Positions 8,190 through 18,449 are shown, counted from the first letter of the stretch. The stretch: 45,182 bases of DNA from Peptostreptococcaceae bacterium (GCA_030532905.1 JAUNKE010000011.1:1-45182); one strand, 5' to 3'. Program-made: numbers and translations. Notes: a model not told the origin generated them from the sequence alone.

Positions 8190-9197
8190 ATGAAAATAAT
8201 AATTGCAATTTTAGTTTTTTCTTTTCTGATGATTATCCATGAGCTGGGTCATTTTTTGATGGCGAGAAAATTGGGAATTCGTGCATACGAATTGTCAATC
8301 GGCATGGGACCCAAACTCTTCGGAAAAGAAGTCAACGGAACTCATTATAATGTAAGACTCATTCCTTTCGGCGCCTATGTTCGATTCGGAGATGAAGAGG
8401 ATGAATTTTTTGCCGAGCCGGATAATTTTATGAATCAGAGTCCGCTCAACCGTATCAAAGTCATTATCATGGGGCCGCTTGTCAATATCGTCGCCGCTTT
8501 GTTGTTGATGATAGGTGTCGTTTATTTTGCAGGATTCCCAAGCACCACGATTGATGAAGTGAGCAGCGGTTTTCCGGCAGCGAAGGCAGGTGTTGAAATT
8601 GGTGATATCGTGCTTAAAGTAAACGGCACCGATACTTCAAGCTGGGAAGATGTGGTTAAGGCGCTCAGCGTTGTTCCGGAAGATAAGAAGGTGACATTGC
8701 TCGTGCAAAAACCGGACGGCGATCAAAAAGAATTGACGATGATTATGGAAGAGCACGAAGGAAGATATATGGTCGGAATCCGTCCGTATTTTGAAAAAGA
8801 TTTTTTGAAATCGATAAAATACGGAGCGATTGCAACGGCGAAACAAAGTACCATGATGATAAATACGATTAAACAACTCTTTATCGGAAAGGCGAATATC
8901 AATGAATTTGCCGGACCGGTGGGCATTGTTGCGGTTGTGGGTGAAGCGACCGAGGCGGGTTTTTCAAGCGTCGTCATTCTGACTGCTCTGTTGAGTTTGA
9001 ATTTGGGAATCTTAAATCTCGTTCCGATACCGGGACTCGACGGAAGCAAAATTTTATTTTACGGTTACGAATTAGTGGCCAAAAAACAGATGAATCGAGA
9101 TTTAGAAATGAAACTGACAATGGCGGGCTTTATCCTTATCATTGCTTTTAGCGTGTTCATCACCTATAAGGATATTGTAAGACTGGCATTCAAATAA
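8190..9197 (+). CDS. rseP: RIP metalloprotease RseP (site-2 protease)
   Basis: RseP cleaves membrane-spanning segments of anti-sigma factors and leftover signal peptides inside the membrane. The 335-residue protein shows the zinc-binding [11 protein letters not shown] in its first transmembrane helix (residues 18-28). A PDZ domain lies at ~115-190, with [16 protein letters not shown]. The second zinc-ligand region is [18 protein letters not shown] near residue 275. There are four membrane segments. It is slightly short because it has a single PDZ domain, the usual Gram-positive form. It lies 8 nt after cdsA and 5 nt before ispG. Confidence 0.94.
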   Translation: MKIIIAILVFSFLMIIHELGHFLMARKLGIRAYELSIGMGPKLFGKEVNGTHYNVRLIPFGAYVRFGDEEDEFFAEPDNFMNQSPLNRIKVIIMGPLVNIVAALLLMIGVVYFAGFPSTTIDEVSSGFPAAKAGVEIGDIVLKVNGTDTSSWEDVVKALSVVPEDKKVTLLVQKPDGDQKELTMIMEEHEGRYMVGIRPYFEKDFLKSIKYGAIATAKQSTMMINTIKQLFIGKANINEFAGPVGIVAVVGEATEAGFSSVVILTALLSLNLGILNLVPIPGLDGSKILFYGYELVAKKQMNRDLEMKLTMAGFILIIAFSVFITYKDIVRLAFK

Positions 9198-9202
9198 GGA
9201 TT

Positions 9203-10249
9203 ATGATTAGAAAAAAAACAAAGGAAGTGCGAATCGGCAATCTGAAAATCGGCAACGACCATCCCATCATCATTCAGTCGATGACCAATACGGATACCCG
9301 AGATGTCAAGGCGACGGTTGAGCAAATCAAACGATTGGAAGAGGCGGGCTGTCAGTTGGTCAGAGCGTCGATTCCGGATGTGGAATCCGCCGAAGCGATA
9401 AAGTCCATCATCAAAAAAATAAATATTCCGCTCGTGGCGGATATTCATTTCGACTATCGATTGGCATTGCTGTCGATTGAAAACGGCGTGGACGGACTGC
9501 GGCTCAATCCGGGCAATATCGGCTCCGAGGAGCGGGTTCGCGCGGTCGTTCAAAAAGCGAAAGAAAGAAATATCAAAATGCGAATCGGCGTCAACGGCGG
9601 CTCCTTGGAAAAATCCATTGTCGCAGACTATGGAAACGGTGCCGACGCGATGGTGCAAAGCGCTTTGAAGCATATTAAAATTTTAGAAGAACTGGATTTT
9701 TACAATACGGTGGTATCGCTTAAAGCAAGCGATATTTTTCGTACGATTGAAGCCTACGAAGAATTCTCGAAAATATCGGACTACCCTTTGCATTTGGGCA
9801 TAACCGAATCGGGAACGATGCAAAAAGGTACGGTGAAATCGGCAATCGGCATCGGACATCTTCTGCTCAAAGGCATCGGCGATACGATTCGCGTGTCGTT
9901 GACGGCGGATCCGGTCGAAGAAATTTATGTTGCCAAAAATATTTTGAGTGCCCTTGATTTGGATAGGGAGAGCATTCAAATCGTCTCCTGCCCGACCTGC
10001 GCAAGAACCAAAATCAATCTGATTGAATTGGCGGAGCGCATGGAAAAGAAGATGGAGGGGATCAAAAAACCGCTCAAGGTTGCCATCATGGGTTGCGCGG
10101 TAAACGGTCCCGGCGAGGCGAAAGAGGCGGATATCGGAATCGCCGGCGGAAACGGCGAAGCGATTCTGTTCAAAAAAGGGCAGATTGTTCGAAAGCTCAA
10201 AGAAGAGGAAATAGAAGAAGTTTTGTTATCGGAAATACAAAAAATGTAG
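9203..10249 (+). CDS. ispG: 4-hydroxy-3-methylbut-2-enyl-diphosphate synthase (HMBPP synthase)
   Basis: IspG is a [4Fe-4S] enzyme that reduces methylerythritol cyclodiphosphate to HMBPP, the sixth MEP-pathway step. The 348-residue protein starts with [12 protein letters not shown] and SMTNTDTRD. It has the TIM-barrel segments [12 protein letters not shown] and [10 protein letters not shown], and ends with the cluster-binding region. The cluster Cys ligands are visible in [12 protein letters not shown] and in [17 protein letters not shown]. The length is normal for the bacterial form. With ispD and ispF it shows that this organism makes isoprenoids by the MEP route. The start codon lies 5 nt after rseP. 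Confidence 0.96.
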   Translation: MIRKKTKEVRIGNLKIGNDHPIIIQSMTNTDTRDVKATVEQIKRLEEAGCQLVRASIPDVESAEAIKSIIKKINIPLVADIHFDYRLALLSIENGVDGLRLNPGNIGSEERVRAVVQKAKERNIKMRIGVNGGSLEKSIVADYGNGADAMVQSALKHIKILEELDFYNTVVSLKASDIFRTIEAYEEFSKISDYPLHLGITESGTMQKGTVKSAIGIGHLLLKGIGDTIRVSLTADPVEEIYVAKNILSALDLDRESIQIVSCPTCARTKINLIELAERMEKKMEGIKKPLKVAIMGCAVNGPGEAKEADIGIAGGNGEAILFKKGQIVRKLKEEEIEEVLLSEIQKM

Positions 10250-10258
10250 TGAGGCTCT

Positions 10259-13200
10259 ATGCGGGTTATCAAAGAATATTTACAAAACAACAATATAAAA
10301 ATCAACAGCATTCGCTTATACAAAAAAGAAGCGAGACTTGAATTTTGCATACAATCGGATGAGGTGATTCGCTATGAATTGTTGCATGGGCTGGAAGAGG
10401 AATGTAAAAATAGAAATCCTCTGCTGAGCAAAGTGACGATTTTGACAAAATGCTCTTGCGAAGAAAAAGGAGCTGCGTCGATAGAAGAATACATTCCGAA
10501 TGTCGAATATATTTTGGAAAAATATTGTCCGGCGAGCAAAAAAATCGACAGTTGCATCTCGATTGACTGCAATTGCACCGGCGATGAGCATAAAATCACG
10601 CTCAATGTTCATGACAAGGTGGTTAAAAACAGCATCGAAAGCAAGAAGCTGGATCAACAGATTAAAAAATCGGCGGCGATGAGCTTAGGGCTGGATGTTC
10701 AGGTTCATGTCAACGACATGTCGAGCGATATCGACTTGGACAGCTACTTTGAAGAGAGCAACAAAATTATAGCTGAAAAAATGAAAGAGATGACAACGCC
10801 GACTAAAACCGTTTCAAAACCTGCGTCGAGTGACGGCGAGGTGCTTTACGGTAAAAAGATTTTATCGGAGAGCATCACTTTGGCGGAACTGAGCGACCTT
10901 GAAAAATCCGTAGTGGTGCAAGGTCGAGTTTTTGCGTCCGATATTCGAAAAACCAACGGCAAAACCAATATACAAACTTTTGCAATCACCGACGGAACCG
11001 CATCCGTCAACTGCAAATTGTTTTTCAAAGGGGAGGATGCGCCACTCAAAGACGGCAGCTATGTCAAACTCAAAGGCGATTACATGCTCGACACATACAG
11101 TCGCGAGTTGACCTTCTCCGTCAAAGACATCAACAAAGCCGAGATGGTCAAAAGAGAGGATAAGGCGGAGAAGAAAAGAGTCGAGCTTCATCTGCACACC
11201 AATATGTCCTCGATGGATGCGATTGAAAGTGTCAAAGACCTTGTCAAACAGGCGGCGGACTTCGGGCATCCGGCGATTGCGATTACCGACCATGGCGTCG
11301 TGCAGGCATTTCCGGAAGCGATGGAGCAGGGCAAAAAGCATGGTGTCAAAATCATTTACGGAGTCGAAGGCTATCTGGTCGATGATACGATGAATGTGCT
11401 TAAAGAATACAATGATCTTCCGCTCAGTCAGGATTTTGTCGTTTTTGACATCGAGACGACGGGGCTTTCTTCGTCACAGGATAGAATTACGGAAATCGGT
11501 GCGGTCAAAATCTCCGACGGGAAAATCGTGGACAGCTTCAGCAGACTCATCAATCCGGAGAGAAAACTGTCGGCGAAAATCATCGAATTGACCGGAATTA
11601 CCGACGAGATGCTTGCGGACAAACCGACCATCGATGTCGTATTGCCGGAGTTTATGAATTTTATCGGTGATGCGATGTTGGTGGCACACAACAGCGATTT
11701 CGACACGGGTTTCATACGCGAAAATTGCAATCGGCTGAATTTGCCGTACGAATCCAAGGCGATTGACACCGTTGCGGTTTCGCGCGCGCTTTTGACCGAT
11801 ATGAAAAGCCATAAATTGAATCTGGTTGCGAAAAAACTCGGTATCAGTTTGGAAAATCATCACCGTGCGGTCGATGACGCTCAAGCCACCGCTGAGATAT
11901 TTTTGAAATTTTTGGAGATGTTCAAAGAGCGCGGCATTGAAACGCTGGAGCAGGTCAATCAGAAAATCGTCGATAATGATTACAAATCCAAAAGAGCGTC
12001 TCATATCGTAATTTTGGCACAGAATCTGAGCGGATTGAAAAATCTGTATAAAATTATTTCCGATTCTCATGTCAACCATTTCTACAAAACGCCTAGAATT
12101 TTGAAGAGCGTACTCGCTGCACATCGGGAAGGATTGCTTTTGGGAAGCGCCTGCGAATCGGGTGAATTGTATTCGGCGGTGCTCAAAAACCGACCGGAAA
12201 ACGAGCTTGCGTCCATCGTTCGATACTATGATTATTTGGAAATCATGCCATGGGACAACAATGAATTTTTGATTAAAAAAGGACTTGTCGGAGGAGTGGG
12301 CGAGCTGCAGGGAATCAACAAAAGAATTTTTGAACTTGGAAAAAAATACAACAAAACGGTGGTTGCCACCGGTGATGTGCATTATATCAACAAGGCGGAT
12401 TCCGTCGTTCGCGATGTGCTCAAAGCGGCGCAAAAGTTCTCCAAGGATTTGGATAACGGAGCATTGTACTATCGATCGACCGATGAGATGCTGGAAGAAT
12501 TTTCCTATTTGGGCGAAGAAAATGCATACGAAGTCGTCGTGGAGAACACCAACAAAATCGCGGAGCTCATCGAAGAGTTCAAGCCGATTCCCGACGGAAC
12601 TTATCCACCGGAAATCGAGGGCTCGGATACGGAGCTTCGTGAAATGTGTTTTGCAAAGGCAAAAAGAATCTATGGCGATGAATTGCCGGAAATCGTGGAG
12701 AAGCGGCTGGAGAGAGAACTGGGCTCAATTATCGGAAACGGCTATGCCGTCATGTATATCATCGCACAAAAACTCGTTACCAAGTCGATTGCGGACGGCT
12801 ATCTCGTCGGCTCGCGAGGCTCGGTCGGTTCTTCCTTTGCAGCGACGATGAGCGACATTACGGAGGTCAATCCGCTGCCGCCGCACTATATTTGCAGCAA
12901 ATGCAAATACAGCGAATTTATCGATGACGGCAGTGTGGCATCGGGAATGGATTTGCCGGATAAAATGTGTCCGAAATGCAACAATGAACTGACGAAGGAA
13001 GGACATGATATTCCGTTTGAAGTTTTCTTGGGATTCGAAGGGGACAAGGAGCCTGATATCGACCTGAACTTTGCCGGAGAATATCAGAGCAGAGCGCATA
13101 AATATACCGAGGAATTGTTCGGGAAGGACTATGTATTTCGTGCGGGAACCATCGGCACGATCGCGGAGAAAACCGCTTACGGCTATGTCCAAAAATATAT

Positions 13201-14470
13201 TGAAGATTACGGCATCAAAGTAAATTCGGCGGAGGCTCTCCGACTGAGAGATAAAACGACGGGCATCAAACGGACGACCGGACAGCATCCGGGCGGGGTT
13301 ATGGTCGTGCCGAATTACAAAGATATTTATGATTTTACACCGATTCAGCATCCGGCGAATGATTCCAAATCCGGCGTGCTGACAACGCATTTCGACTATC
13401 ATTCCATCAGCGGTCGAATTTTGAAACTCGATATTCTCGGACACGATGTGCCGACGATTATCAAAATGTTGGAAGACTTTACGGGAATCGATGCGACGAG
13501 TATCCATTTGGACGACAGCACGACGATGGGGATTTTTACATCGTCAAAGCCGCTTCAATGCAATCTGTCCGCAATCGGTTGCGATACGGGAACTTTGGGT
13601 ATTCCGGAATTCGGAACGAAATTCGTTCGTCAGATGCTGATGGATACCAAGCCGACCACCTTTGCCGAGCTTTTACAAATTTCCGGTCTTTCACATGGTA
13701 CGGATGTTTGGCTCAACAATGCGCAGGAGCTGATTCGAAAAAATATCGTAACGCTCAAGGATGTCATTTCCACGCGAGACGACATTATGAATTTTTTGAT
13801 TCAAAAAGGATTGGAGCCGCTGACTTCGTTCAAAATCATGGAGAATGTGCGAAAGGGAAAAGGGCTGACCGATGCGCATATCGACGCGATGAGGGAGCAG
13901 GATGTGCCGGATTGGTATATCGAATCCTGTCAAAAAATCAAATATATGTTCCCGAAGGCGCATGCCGCCGCCTATGTGATGATGTCGTTTCGAATCGCAT
14001 ATTTCAAAGTGTTTCATAAAGAAGCATTCTACGCGACCTTTTTCACGACCAAGGCGGAGGATTTTGATGTGGACATCATTTCAAAAGGTAAAAAAGAAGT
14101 GTTGGCGAATATCAAAGAAATCGAAGCCCAAGGGCAGGATGCTTCGGCAAAAGAAAAGGGCGTGTTGACCGTACTCGAGCTTGCATACGAAATGTACGAG
14201 CGCGGAGTTGAGCTTTTGAATGTCGATATTTATCAATCGGACGCGAAGAAGTTTAAGATTATAGATAATAAATTGTTGCCGCCGCTCATTTCCATTCAAG
14301 GTTTGGGTGAGACCGTGGCGGAAAAAATAGCGGAAGAATCCGTCAAAGAATTTATTTCATTGGAGGATTTCCGCAAAAGAACCAAGGCTAGTAAGACGGT
14401 AATCGACACCTTGTTGGCACATGGCTGTCTGAACGGATTACCGGAGAGCAATCAACTAAGTTTGTTTTAA
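10259..14470 (+). CDS. polC: DNA polymerase III alpha subunit, Gram-positive PolC type
   Basis: PolC is the main replicative polymerase of low-GC Gram-positives, with built-in proofreading. The 1403-residue protein contains, in order, a divergent N-terminal domain, an OB-fold domain (~210-300) and the first part of the PHP domain with VELHLHTNMSSMDAI near residue 308. Then comes an inserted DEDDh 3'-5' exonuclease with FDIETTGL near 395 and HHRAVDDA near 534. The rest of PHP follows. A zinc site with CSKC (~878) and CPKC (~904) precedes the palm, where PDIDLNF (~930) carries catalytic aspartates. The thumb/fingers and the C-terminal helix-hairpin-helix follow. It ends with a probable sliding-clamp binding tail, NQLSLF. 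No truncation or frameshift is visible. Confidence 0.98.
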   Translation: MRVIKEYLQNNNIKINSIRLYKKEARLEFCIQSDEVIRYELLHGLEEECKNRNPLLSKVTILTKCSCEEKGAASIEEYIPNVEYILEKYCPASKKIDSCISIDCNCTGDEHKITLNVHDKVVKNSIESKKLDQQIKKSAAMSLGLDVQVHVNDMSSDIDLDSYFEESNKIIAEKMKEMTTPTKTVSKPASSDGEVLYGKKILSESITLAELSDLEKSVVVQGRVFASDIRKTNGKTNIQTFAITDGTASVNCKLFFKGEDAPLKDGSYVKLKGDYMLDTYSRELTFSVKDINKAEMVKREDKAEKKRVELHLHTNMSSMDAIESVKDLVKQAADFGHPAIAITDHGVVQAFPEAMEQGKKHGVKIIYGVEGYLVDDTMNVLKEYNDLPLSQDFVVFDIETTGLSSSQDRITEIGAVKISDGKIVDSFSRLINPERKLSAKIIELTGITDEMLADKPTIDVVLPEFMNFIGDAMLVAHNSDFDTGFIRENCNRLNLPYESKAIDTVAVSRALLTDMKSHKLNLVAKKLGISLENHHRAVDDAQATAEIFLKFLEMFKERGIETLEQVNQKIVDNDYKSKRASHIVILAQNLSGLKNLYKIISDSHVNHFYKTPRILKSVLAAHREGLLLGSACESGELYSAVLKNRPENELASIVRYYDYLEIMPWDNNEFLIKKGLVGGVGELQGINKRIFELGKKYNKTVVATGDVHYINKADSVVRDVLKAAQKFSKDLDNGALYYRSTDEMLEEFSYLGEENAYEVVVENTNKIAELIEEFKPIPDGTYPPEIEGSDTELREMCFAKAKRIYGDELPEIVEKRLERELGSIIGNGYAVMYIIAQKLVTKSIADGYLVGSRGSVGSSFAATMSDITEVNPLPPHYICSKCKYSEFIDDGSVASGMDLPDKMCPKCNNELTKEGHDIPFEVFLGFEGDKEPDIDLNFAGEYQSRAHKYTEELFGKDYVFRAGTIGTIAEKTAYGYVQKYIEDYGIKVNSAEALRLRDKTTGIKRTTGQHPGGVMVVPNYKDIYDFTPIQHPANDSKSGVLTTHFDYHSISGRILKLDILGHDVPTIIKMLEDFTGIDATSIHLDDSTTMGIFTSSKPLQCNLSAIGCDTGTLGIPEFGTKFVRQMLMDTKPTTFAELLQISGLSHGTDVWLNNAQELIRKNIVTLKDVISTRDDIMNFLIQKGLEPLTSFKIMENVRKGKGLTDAHIDAMREQDVPDWYIESCQKIKYMFPKAHAAAYVMMSFRIAYFKVFHKEAFYATFFTTKAEDFDVDIISKGKKEVLANIKEIEAQGQDASAKEKGVLTVLELAYEMYERGVELLNVDIYQSDAKKFKIIDNKLLPPLISIQGLGETVAEKIAEESVKEFISLEDFRKRTKASKTVIDTLLAHGCLNGLPESNQLSLF

Positions 14471-14479
14471 AGGAGAATT

Positions 14480-15202
14480 ATGGCGAAGTTAAGAGTAAAA
14501 TTGATTGCCCATTCGAGTGAGCCGGACAAAGTGGCGACGATGGCGGCAAAACTTTGTTATTCACCGGTGGGGGTTGAAGAAATCGGAAATAATTTGAGCG
14601 ATGAGCAGGTCGATAAATTTTTGAATATGCTCGTCAGCATCGGACATGAGAGTCCGATTGAGCATGCGAGTTTCACTTTTGCAATCGAAGGAATTTCAAG
14701 AGCCTGTTCGCATCAATTGGTAAGACATCGAATCGCATCGTATTCTCAGCAGTCGCAGCGATATGTTCGACTTGACAAAATGGAATATATTATTCCGCCG
14801 TCGATTGAAGCGATTCCGTCGGCAAAAGAAAAATATATTCGGGCGATGGAGCAGTCGCAAAAAGATTATTCGGATTTGGTGGATTTGCTGATGGAAGCGG
14901 GAAGAACGGAAAAAGAAGCGATTGAAGATGCTCGATATGTTTTTCCGAATGCCTGCGAAACGAAAATTGTCGTCACGATGAATGCGCGCACATTGCTTAA
15001 CTTTTTTGCCAAGCGATGCTGCGAGCGTGCACAATGGGAAATCAAGGAGCTGGCATACGAAATGCTCAGAGAATGTAAAAAAGTGGCGCCGATTCTGTTC
15101 CGAAAAGCGGGGCCGAGCTGTTATACCGGAAAATGTAAGGAAGGAAAGATGACTTGCGGTCGTCCGGACATCCCGAAAAAGCGAATCGAATCGCTGATTT
15201 AG
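14480..15202 (+). CDS. thyX: FAD-dependent thymidylate synthase
   Basis: ThyX methylates dUMP to dTMP using methylene-tetrahydrofolate, NADPH and FAD, and replaces ThyA in many anaerobes. The 240-residue sequence has the defining RHR-x7-S motif in [13 protein letters not shown] (residues ~75-87). It also has [16 protein letters not shown] before it, and [20 protein letters not shown] toward the end, where flavin and dUMP contacts lie. A short Cys-containing tail follows ([13 protein letters not shown]). AAAGGAG precedes the ATG. It sits 9 nt after polC, giving a DNA-synthesis pair. Confidence 0.96.
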   Translation: MAKLRVKLIAHSSEPDKVATMAAKLCYSPVGVEEIGNNLSDEQVDKFLNMLVSIGHESPIEHASFTFAIEGISRACSHQLVRHRIASYSQQSQRYVRLDKMEYIIPPSIEAIPSAKEKYIRAMEQSQKDYSDLVDLLMEAGRTEKEAIEDARYVFPNACETKIVVTMNARTLLNFFAKRCCERAQWEIKELAYEMLRECKKVAPILFRKAGPSCYTGKCKEGKMTCGRPDIPKKRIESLI

Positions 15203-15213
15203 AAAGGGAACGC

Positions 15214-15930
15214 ATGCAGATTGAAGGAAGAAATGCCGTCTTGGAGGCGCTGAAAAATCGTCGCGAGTTGGATGTGATTTATATCAAAAAAGGCGAAGTT
15301 GACGGCTCGTTGCAAAAAATCGTCGGCATGGCGAAGGCGGCGAGAGTGATTGTCAAAACCGTCGATAAAGCCAAGCTGGATGAAATGAGCGAAAGTCATA
15401 ATCATCAAGGAGTTATCGCGTCGGTTTCGGGGTATAAATACTACGATTTGGATGAAGTGTTGTCCGATTTTTCGCAAGGCAACGGATTTTTTTTGATATT
15501 GGACGAAATCGAAGACCCGCATAATTTCGGAGCGATTATCCGTACTGCCGAGACAGCCGGCGTCGATGCGATTATCATTCCGAAAAGACGAGCGATACAG
15601 GTCAATGCCACCGTCGAAAAAACATCGGCGGGCGCGACGAGCTATGTCAAAATCGTTCGCGTTTCAAATTTGGCGCAGACGGTGGAGAAGCTCCAAAAAA
15701 ACAATGTTTGGATATACAGTTTGGATATGGATGGTCAATGTTATACCGAAGCGGATTTGCGCGGCAATGTCGCGCTGATCGTCGGCAATGAAGGAAGAGG
15801 GATTTCGAGAATTCTGAGGGAGAAAAGCGACTTTATTCTTTCGATTCCGATGAAGGGCGCCATCAGCTCGCTGAATGCATCCGTCGCCGCTTCGATATTG
15901 ATGTATGAAGTCGTAAGGCAGAGAAAATGA
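15214..15930 (+). CDS. rlmB: 23S rRNA (guanosine-2'-O-)-methyltransferase RlmB
   Basis: RlmB is a SPOUT (TrmH-family) enzyme that 2'-O-methylates G2251 in the peptidyl-transferase region of 23S rRNA. The 238-residue protein has an N-terminal substrate-binding domain, QIEGRNAVLEAL onward. The catalytic domain contains LDEIEDPHNFGAIIRTAE, then ALIVGNEGRGIS and IPMKGAISSLNASVAASILMYEV, which together form the knotted AdoMet site. I start it at 15214, where the RlmB domain begins after AAAGGGAA. The frame can be extended to 15154, but that would overlap thyX. The stop overlaps the rae1 start. Confidence 0.92.
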   Translation: MQIEGRNAVLEALKNRRELDVIYIKKGEVDGSLQKIVGMAKAARVIVKTVDKAKLDEMSESHNHQGVIASVSGYKYYDLDEVLSDFSQGNGFFLILDEIEDPHNFGAIIRTAETAGVDAIIIPKRRAIQVNATVEKTSAGATSYVKIVRVSNLAQTVEKLQKNNVWIYSLDMDGQCYTEADLRGNVALIVGNEGRGISRILREKSDFILSIPMKGAISSLNASVAASILMYEVVRQRK

Positions 15931-16451
15931 AGCAGATAAGAAATAATGTACTTTTGATAGATGGCTACAATATCATCAACGCATGGGGCGACTTGGTAAA
16001 AATTGCCGGCGAAAATTTGGAAGACGCCAGACACAAACTTAATAACCGAATTTCCGAATATGCCGATTACAATGGAATAGAAACTTACATTGTATATGAT
16101 GCCTATCGGGTTAAAGGGACGAACAATCGCGTGGAGAAAATCAAAAACCTTACGATTGTTTTCACGAAGGAGAATCAAACGGCTGACCATTATATCGAAA
16201 AATTCATCCATGATTACAAATACAAACGCCATGCGATTATTCGAGTTGCCACCAATGATATGGTGGAGCAAAATATGGTGCTCGGCAAAGGAGCCGTTCG
16301 CCTGACCGCGCGCGAGTTGCTTTTGGAAGTGAATAAAAGCAAAGAGGACATTCGCCACACCATCAAAGAAAATTTGGACGGAAGATACACATTGGGGCAA
16401 CATATTGACAAAGAAACATTGGAAAAGCTGGAGAAAATTAGAAGGAGCTGA
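15927..16451 (+). CDS. rae1: NYN-domain ribonuclease Rae1 (YacP family)
   Basis: Rae1 is a ribosome-associated endonuclease that cuts certain mRNAs in the A site during translation. The 174-residue protein shows the PIN-like NYN fold. It has the acidic LLIDGYNIINAWGDL start, YIVYDAYRVKG, TKENQTADHYIEKFI and IRVATNDMVEQNMVLGKGA, which supply the conserved Asp/Asn metal ligands. It begins inside the rlmB stop (ATGA). Its last codons hold the ribosome binding site for sigH, so expression of the three is tightly linked. The order thyX-rlmB-yacP-sigH is common in Clostridia and Bacilli. Confidence 0.88.
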   Translation: MKQIRNNVLLIDGYNIINAWGDLVKIAGENLEDARHKLNNRISEYADYNGIETYIVYDAYRVKGTNNRVEKIKNLTIVFTKENQTADHYIEKFIHDYKYKRHAIIRVATNDMVEQNMVLGKGAVRLTARELLLEVNKSKEDIRHTIKENLDGRYTLGQHIDKETLEKLEKIRRS

Positions 16452-16464
16452 TATTATCGAGAAA

Positions 16465-17085
16465 ATGATGACCGCATCGGAGCAAGTGAACGCGCAGGAT
16501 GATGTGATAGCGGAAAAAGCCGGACATGGAGACAGAGAGAGTCAGGATTATCTTTTGCACAAATATAAAAATCTGGTAAAGAAAATCGCCATGCCGTACA
16601 ATATTGTCGGCGGTGATGCGCAGGATATTTTGCAGGAAGGGATGATTGGACTGTATAAAGCGATTCGGGATTTCGACCGCTCCAAAGGGATATATTTTCA
16701 TGTATTTGCAAAAACCTGCATCAATCGACAAATTATCAATGCGATTCGAAGCGCCAACCGAAAAAAACATGGCCCGCTGAACAATTCCATCTCATTGGAT
16801 GCGGAAAAGGACGAGAAAGAAGAATTGGGTCAAATCGCTTTTACAAAAACTTTTGAATCAAAAGATCCGGAAACAATTTTTTTGCTGAAAGAGCGCTCGG
16901 AATTGCTGGAGAAAAAACTCAAAGAAATTCTTACAGAGAAGGAATTGCAAGTGTTATATCTATATGTTGAAGGATATTCCTATGCAGAAATGGCAACAAA
17001 AGTTGGGATTACCGCCAAAGGTATTAGCAGCACAATCCAAAGAATAAAAAGAAAACTATTGACAAGTTGCTCTAATATTTTATAA
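16465..17085 (+). CDS. sigH: RNA polymerase sigma factor, SigH type
   Basis: This sigma-70 family factor resembles SigH, which directs early stationary-phase and, in spore formers, sporulation genes. The 206-residue form has region 2 with AGHGDRESQDYLLHKYKNLV, DAQDILQEGMIGLYKAIRDF and FAKTCINRQIINAIRSANRK. Region 4 has LTEKELQVLYLYVEGYSYAEM and the recognition helix GISSTIQRIKRKL. The start is uncertain. The ATG at 16465 is the first standard one, but the AAGGAG at 16442-16447 lies 17 nt away. It fits better to in-frame ATT (16453) or ATC (16456). A TTG at 16405 would overlap rae1. Confidence 0.9.
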   Translation: MMTASEQVNAQDDVIAEKAGHGDRESQDYLLHKYKNLVKKIAMPYNIVGGDAQDILQEGMIGLYKAIRDFDRSKGIYFHVFAKTCINRQIINAIRSANRKKHGPLNNSISLDAEKDEKEELGQIAFTKTFESKDPETIFLLKERSELLEKKLKEILTEKELQVLYLYVEGYSYAEMATKVGITAKGISSTIQRIKRKLLTSCSNIL

Positions 17086-17088
17086 AAT
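17059..17088 (+). promoter_or_regulatory. Strong promoter for tRNA-Thr and tuf
   Basis: A perfect TTGACA at 17059-17064 lies inside the last codons of sigH. TATAAA at 17081-17086 (16-nt spacer) or TAAAAT at 17083-17088 (18-nt spacer) serves as -10. The tRNA starts 15-20 nt further on. This is the best -35 element I found in the window, as fits the abundant EF-Tu. Confidence 0.8.
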
Positions 17089-17102
17089 AAGGAAGGTAAC
17101 TT

Positions 17103-17178
17103 GCTCACGTGGCTCAGTCGGTAGAGCACGTCCTTGGTAAGGACGAGGTCGGCGGTTCAAGTCCGCTCGTGAGCTCCA
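17103..17178 (+). tRNA. tRNA-Thr (anticodon GGT)
   Basis: The 76-nt cloverleaf has an acceptor stem of GCTCACG (17103-17109) with CGTGAGC (17168-17174) and discriminator T. CCA is encoded at 17176-17178. The anticodon stem CGTCC/GGACG encloses the loop TTGGTAA with anticodon GGT. The T-loop GGTTCAAGTCC is present. The D-arm reads GGCTCAGTCGGTAGAGC. It lies 41 nt upstream of tuf and is probably processed from a shared transcript. Confidence 0.97.
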
Positions 17179-17219
17179 ACATAAAATATTACTCTACTTA
17201 AAATTTAGGAGGGATAGAA

Positions 17220-18413
17220 ATGGCTAAGGCTAAATTTGAAAGAACCAAACCACATGTTAACATCGGAACCATCGGACACGTTGACCACGGAAAAACAACA
17301 TTGACGGCGGCAATCACAAAAACATTGCACCAAAGATACGGATTGGGTTCCGCGGTAGATTTCGACAAAATCGATAAAGCACCGGAAGAAAGAGAAAGAG
17401 GAATCACAATCTCAACTTCCCACGTAGAATACGAAACACCAAACAGACACTACGCACACGTAGACTGTCCGGGCCATGCCGACTATGTAAAAAACATGAT
17501 TACCGGAGCGGCACAGATGGACGGAGCGATTTTGGTATGTTCCGCAGCAGACGGACCGATGCCGCAAACAAGAGAGCACATCCTACTATCCAGACAGGTA
17601 GGGGTACCATACATCGTCGTATTCCTAAACAAATGCGACATGGTAGATGACGAAGAGCTGCTTGAGTTGGTAGAAATGGAAGTAAGAGAACTACTAAACG
17701 AGTACGAATTCCCTGGAGACGATACACCAATCGTAAGAGGATCCGCACTAAAAGCATTGGAAGATCCGACAAGCCCATGGGGAGACAAAATCGTAGAATT
17801 GTTTGAGCAAATCGACGCATACATTCCGGAGCCTGAGCGAGATGTAGACAAAGCATTCTTGATGCCGGTAGAGGATGTATTCTCCATTTCCGGACGAGGA
17901 ACCGTAGCAACCGGAAGAGTAGAGCGAGGAGTATTGAAAGTATCCGACGAAGTAGAAGTAGTAGGACTTACAGACGAGCCGAGAAAAGTAGTTGTAACCG
18001 GAGTAGAGATGTTTAGAAAACTACTTGACCAAGCACAAGCGGGAGACAACATCGGAGCATTGCTACGAGGAGTGGCGAGAGACGAAATCGAAAGAGGACA
18101 AGTAATGGCGAAGCCGGGATCGATTAAGCCACACACCAAATTCGAAGCACAAGTATATGTATTGAAGAAAGAAGAGGGAGGAAGACATACTCCATTCTTC
18201 AAAGGATATAGACCACAGTTCTACTTCAGAACAACCGATGTAACAGGAGACATTTCACTACCGGAAGGAGTAGAGATGGTAATGCCTGGAGACGACATCA
18301 ACATGAAAGTGGAGCTAATCACACCGATTGCGATCGAAGAAGGACTACGCTTCGCGATTCGTGAAGGTGGAAGAACGGTAGGATCCGGAGTAGTAGTATC
18401 CATTATGGACTAA
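17220..18413 (+). CDS. tuf: Elongation factor Tu
   Basis: EF-Tu brings aminoacyl-tRNA to the ribosome as a GTP complex. The 397-residue protein has all G motifs: GHVDHGKT (P-loop), ERGITI (switch I), DCPGH (switch II), NKCD and SALK. These are followed by beta-barrel domains 2 and 3, ending in [18 protein letters not shown] lies at the right distance from the ATG. Codon choice visibly differs from its neighbours, with many GTA, GGA, CTA and ACA codons. This fits selection in a very highly expressed gene. It is followed by a strong terminator and not by rpmG-secE-nusG, which often come next in Firmicutes. Confidence 0.98.
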   Translation: MAKAKFERTKPHVNIGTIGHVDHGKTTLTAAITKTLHQRYGLGSAVDFDKIDKAPEERERGITISTSHVEYETPNRHYAHVDCPGHADYVKNMITGAAQMDGAILVCSAADGPMPQTREHILLSRQVGVPYIVVFLNKCDMVDDEELLELVEMEVRELLNEYEFPGDDTPIVRGSALKALEDPTSPWGDKIVELFEQIDAYIPEPERDVDKAFLMPVEDVFSISGRGTVATGRVERGVLKVSDEVEVVGLTDEPRKVVVTGVEMFRKLLDQAQAGDNIGALLRGVARDEIERGQVMAKPGSIKPHTKFEAQVYVLKKEEGGRHTPFFKGYRPQFYFRTTDVTGDISLPEGVEMVMPGDDINMKVELITPIAIEEGLRFAIREGGRTVGSGVVVSIMD

Positions 18414-18449
18414 TCCGGTTTGAGCAACCGATATCGAAAAAAAGAAACA

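Noticed and set aside
11474-13507. Long minus-strand frames inside polC
   Set aside because: They are antisense to an intact, clearly conserved polC and have no start signals. They arise from codon composition.
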